This document shows, in pieces, positions 55,690 through 57,837 of a stretch of 57,837 nt of DNA; positions within the stretch are counted from its first letter, which is position 1; every line of letters starts with the position of its first letter. The position numbers and the translations under genes are program-made. Source of the DNA: Acidobacteriota bacterium (GTDB taxonomy: Bacteria; Acidobacteriota; Aminicenantia; Aminicenantales; Saccharicenantaceae); NCBI GenBank assembly GCA_029553365.1, contig JAKPCG010000233.1, forward strand, positions 1 to 57,837, written 5' to 3'. A model generated the notes under the pieces. The model worked only from the letters and a program-made list of their open reading frames with translations. It ran no database searches and had not been told where the DNA came from.

Positions 55690-57837
55690 CTAAAGCTTTC
55701 TCAGCTCTGATAAGCTTTTAAGTAACTTTTCCTTTTTAAGTTCAAGTTCCTGCCGTCGCTCTTCGTGTTCTGCCACCACTGGTTGAGGTGCCTTTTGTTT
55801 GAAATCAGGGTTTTCCAGCCGCCCGATAAGTTTGTTCAGGTCTTCTTCCAGACGGGTCAGTTCCTTCTGGAGGCGCTCGATTTCCTGCACTCTATCAATG
55901 GCTCTCGCCAGCTGTAAGCCGATTTCGGTTGTCCCGGCAACTCCTTTAAGAAGGTGTTCAGCGGATGGCATTTCTGTCACATATTCGATTCTCTCTACAC
56001 CAGCCAGAAGTCTCATAGCTTCTTCGTGTGGCCCGGCCAGTTTCTGACTTTTATCCCGGTCGCTTATCCAGAGGTTAACTTTTTCTCTAACTGGCAGTTG
56101 ATTTTCGGCCCGAATTCTTCTGACTTCAGAAATGAGCTCCTGCAGAAACTTCATAGTCTCTTCTGCTTCCTCATCCAGCCATTGCTGGTCTGCCACTGGC
56201 CAGCTCTCGGTGAGAAGCGATAATCCGCTGGCCGGCAGGTGATGCCAGATTTCCTCCGTAATAAAGGGCATAAAAGGATGCAGGAGCTTTAAAATTTGAT
56301 CCAGCGTATTTTCCATTACCGCCTGTGTATTTTTATTGCCCTGCTTGAGCTCGGGTTTGATAAATTCGATATACCAATCGCAGAATTCATGCCAGATAAA
56401 ATGGTAAATAGTCTCGGCTGCCTCATAGAATCTATAATTTTTCAAAGAATCATTTAGTTCATTAATAACCCTGGTCAGACGACTGCGAATCCAGCGGTTA
56501 GGCAGAGAAAGAGCCTCCTCATCGGCCTTGATTTTTTCCTGGCCCAGGTTCATCAAAACAAAGCGGGAGGCATTCCAGATTTTATTGGCAAAAGCCCGAT
56601 AGCCGGCCATTCTTTCTTCAGATAGAGCAATATCCATGCCAGGGACGGCCAGTGAAGCCAGGGTAAAGCGCAGAGCATCTGTCCCGTATTTGTCGATCAT
56701 TTCCAGCGGGTCGATAATATTGCCCTCGGATTTACTCATCTTCCTTTTTTTCATATCTCGGACCAGGCCGTTGATGAAAACCTCTCTAAATGGAACTTCT
56801 TTCATGAATTTGAGGCCCATCATAATCATTCTGGCTACCCAGAAGAAAATGATGTCAAAACCGGTGGACATCAGATCAGTCGGATAGAAAACTTTGAGAT
56901 CTTCAGTTTCTTCTGGCCAGCCCAGGGTGGCAAAAGGCCAGAGAGCAGAGGAAAACCAGGTATCAAGCACATCTTCATCCTGAACGACCGGCCCACCACA
57001 CTTTTCGCAGGCGGCTGGCTTGTCCATTGAGACCATAATATGCCGGCAATTCTGGCAATAATAAGCCGGAATGCGATGGCCCCACCACAGTTGCCGCGAA
57101 ATACACCAATCATGAATTTTATACATCCAGTCAAAATAGGTTTTAGTCCAGTTTTCTGGAATAAAGACAATTCTTCCGTCCTCGACGGCTTTGATGGCTT
57201 CCTTCGCCAGCGGCTCAATTCTGACAAACCACTGCCAGGAAAGATAAGGTTCGATAATTGTTTTGCAGCGGTAACAGTGCCCGACGGCGTGGCTGTAATC
57301 CTCAACTTTGACCAGGTAACCGAGCTCTTTGAGTTTTTCCACCACTTGCTGGCGGCAGACGAAACGATCCAGACCTTTGAATTCCGCCCCGGCTGCTTCC
57401 GTCATATGGCCGCTGCCGTCGATAACGATAATCTGCTCCAGGCCATGCTTTTTGCCCAGTTCAAAGTCAACCGGGTCATGAGCAGGCGTAACTTTAACTG
57501 CTCCCGTCCCGAAATCTTTTTCGACCTGTTCATCGGTGATGACCGGTATAAGGCGGTTCTGAAGTGGCAGCAGAACTTTCTTTCCATGAAACTTTTTATA
57601 GCGCTCATCATCGGGATGGACGGCTATAGCCGTGTCACCCAGCATCGTCTCGGGTCTGGTGGTGGCCACTATTATGGCTTCATCGGTGCCGGGCAGAGGA
57701 TATTTTATGTACCAGAGGTGGCCTTTAACCTCCTGATGCTCAATCTCAATATCAGAAAGAACCGTCTGGCAGCGAGGACAGCGGTTGACCAGATAGTAAT
57801 CACGATAAATAAGGCCTTCGCTGTAAAGTGAGACGAA
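55690..57837 (-). CDS. valS: Valine-tRNA ligase (N-terminal part beyond the window)
   Basis: Frame stays open past the tool's start at 57669 to the window edge (FVSLYSEGLIYRDYYLVNRCPRCQTVLSDIEIEHQEVKGHLWYIKYPLPGTDEAIIVATTRPETMLGDTAIAVHP); KMSKSEGNIIDPLEMIDKYGTDALRFTLAS. Confidence 0.97.
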   Translation of the reverse strand, partial: FVSLYSEGLIYRDYYLVNRCPRCQTVLSDIEIEHQEVKGHLWYIKYPLPGTDEAIIVATTRPETMLGDTAIAVHPDDERYKKFHGKKVLLPLQNRLIPVITDEQVEKDFGTGAVKVTPAHDPVDFELGKKHGLEQIIVIDGSGHMTEAAGAEFKGLDRFVCRQQVVEKLKELGYLVKVEDYSHAVGHCYRCKTIIEPYLSWQWFVRIEPLAKEAIKAVEDGRIVFIPENWTKTYFDWMYKIHDWCISRQLWWGHRIPAYYCQNCRHIMVSMDKPAACEKCGGPVVQDEDVLDTWFSSALWPFATLGWPEETEDLKVFYPTDLMSTGFDIIFFWVARMIMMGLKFMKEVPFREVFINGLVRDMKKRKMSKSEGNIIDPLEMIDKYGTDALRFTLASLAVPGMDIALSEERMAGYRAFANKIWNASRFVLMNLGQEKIKADEEALSLPNRWIRSRLTRVINELNDSLKNYRFYEAAETIYHFIWHEFCDWYIEFIKPELKQGNKNTQAVMENTLDQILKLLHPFMPFITEEIWHHLPASGLSLLTESWPVADQQWLDEEAEETMKFLQELISEVRRIRAENQLPVREKVNLWISDRDKSQKLAGPHEEAMRLLAGVERIEYVTEMPSAEHLLKGVAGTTEIGLQLARAIDRVQEIERLQKELTRLEEDLNKLIGRLENPDFKQKAPQPVVAEHEERRQELELKKEKLLKSLSELRKL

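Noticed and set aside
57040-57831. 263-aa plus-strand ORF
   Set aside because: Fully antisense to valS, whose minus-strand frame is continuous and conserved; no recognisable protein features.
1-57837. CRISPR arrays, IS elements, phage genes
   Set aside because: No regularly spaced direct repeats, transposase/integrase motifs or phage structural genes were seen on reading both strands and the ORF track.

Overview
This 57.8 kb window is gene-dense bacterial chromosome. The LptD, beta-barrel, porin and Wza-like genes indicate a Gram-negative-type envelope; I could not establish the lineage. Recognisable blocks, left to right: a PhoB-like regulator with phoU-pstBACS and a porin (-); purF (+); an NAD-dependent epimerase and lptD (-); an exopolysaccharide export cluster with OM barrel, Wza, Wzc, CpsB-like phosphatase and O-antigen ligase-like genes (+); a DNA-3-methyladenine glycosylase and a GH5 hydrolase (+); a partial F0 operon atpZ-atpI-atpB-atpE followed by a YihY-family gene (+); trxA-glgA (-); nadK-tlyA-dxs-ispA-xseB-xseA-ymdB-rny (-); zapA, a coiled-coil gene and pheT-pheS-rplT-rpmI-infC-thrS (-); tRNA-Val(GAC); a cyclic-2,3-diphosphoglycerate synthetase-like gene with arcC and an ornithine carbamoyltransferase (+); a novel 705-aa protein (+); and a SelB-C-terminus-like protein, rnr, coaX, birA and valS (-, valS truncated by the window edge). 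The observations I rate highest are: (i) a stand-alone SelB-like C-terminal protein with no GTPase domain, beside RNase R; (ii) infC apparently starting at AUU, and overlapping rpmI by 83 nt; (iii) tlyA split by an apparent -1 frameshift; (iv) a Na+-type ion-binding signature in the ATP synthase c subunit; (v) the cpgS-like/arcC/OTC operon and the adjacent uncharacterised 705-aa protein; (vi) an unannotated 46-aa basic ORF. I saw no CRISPR array, transposase or phage module.
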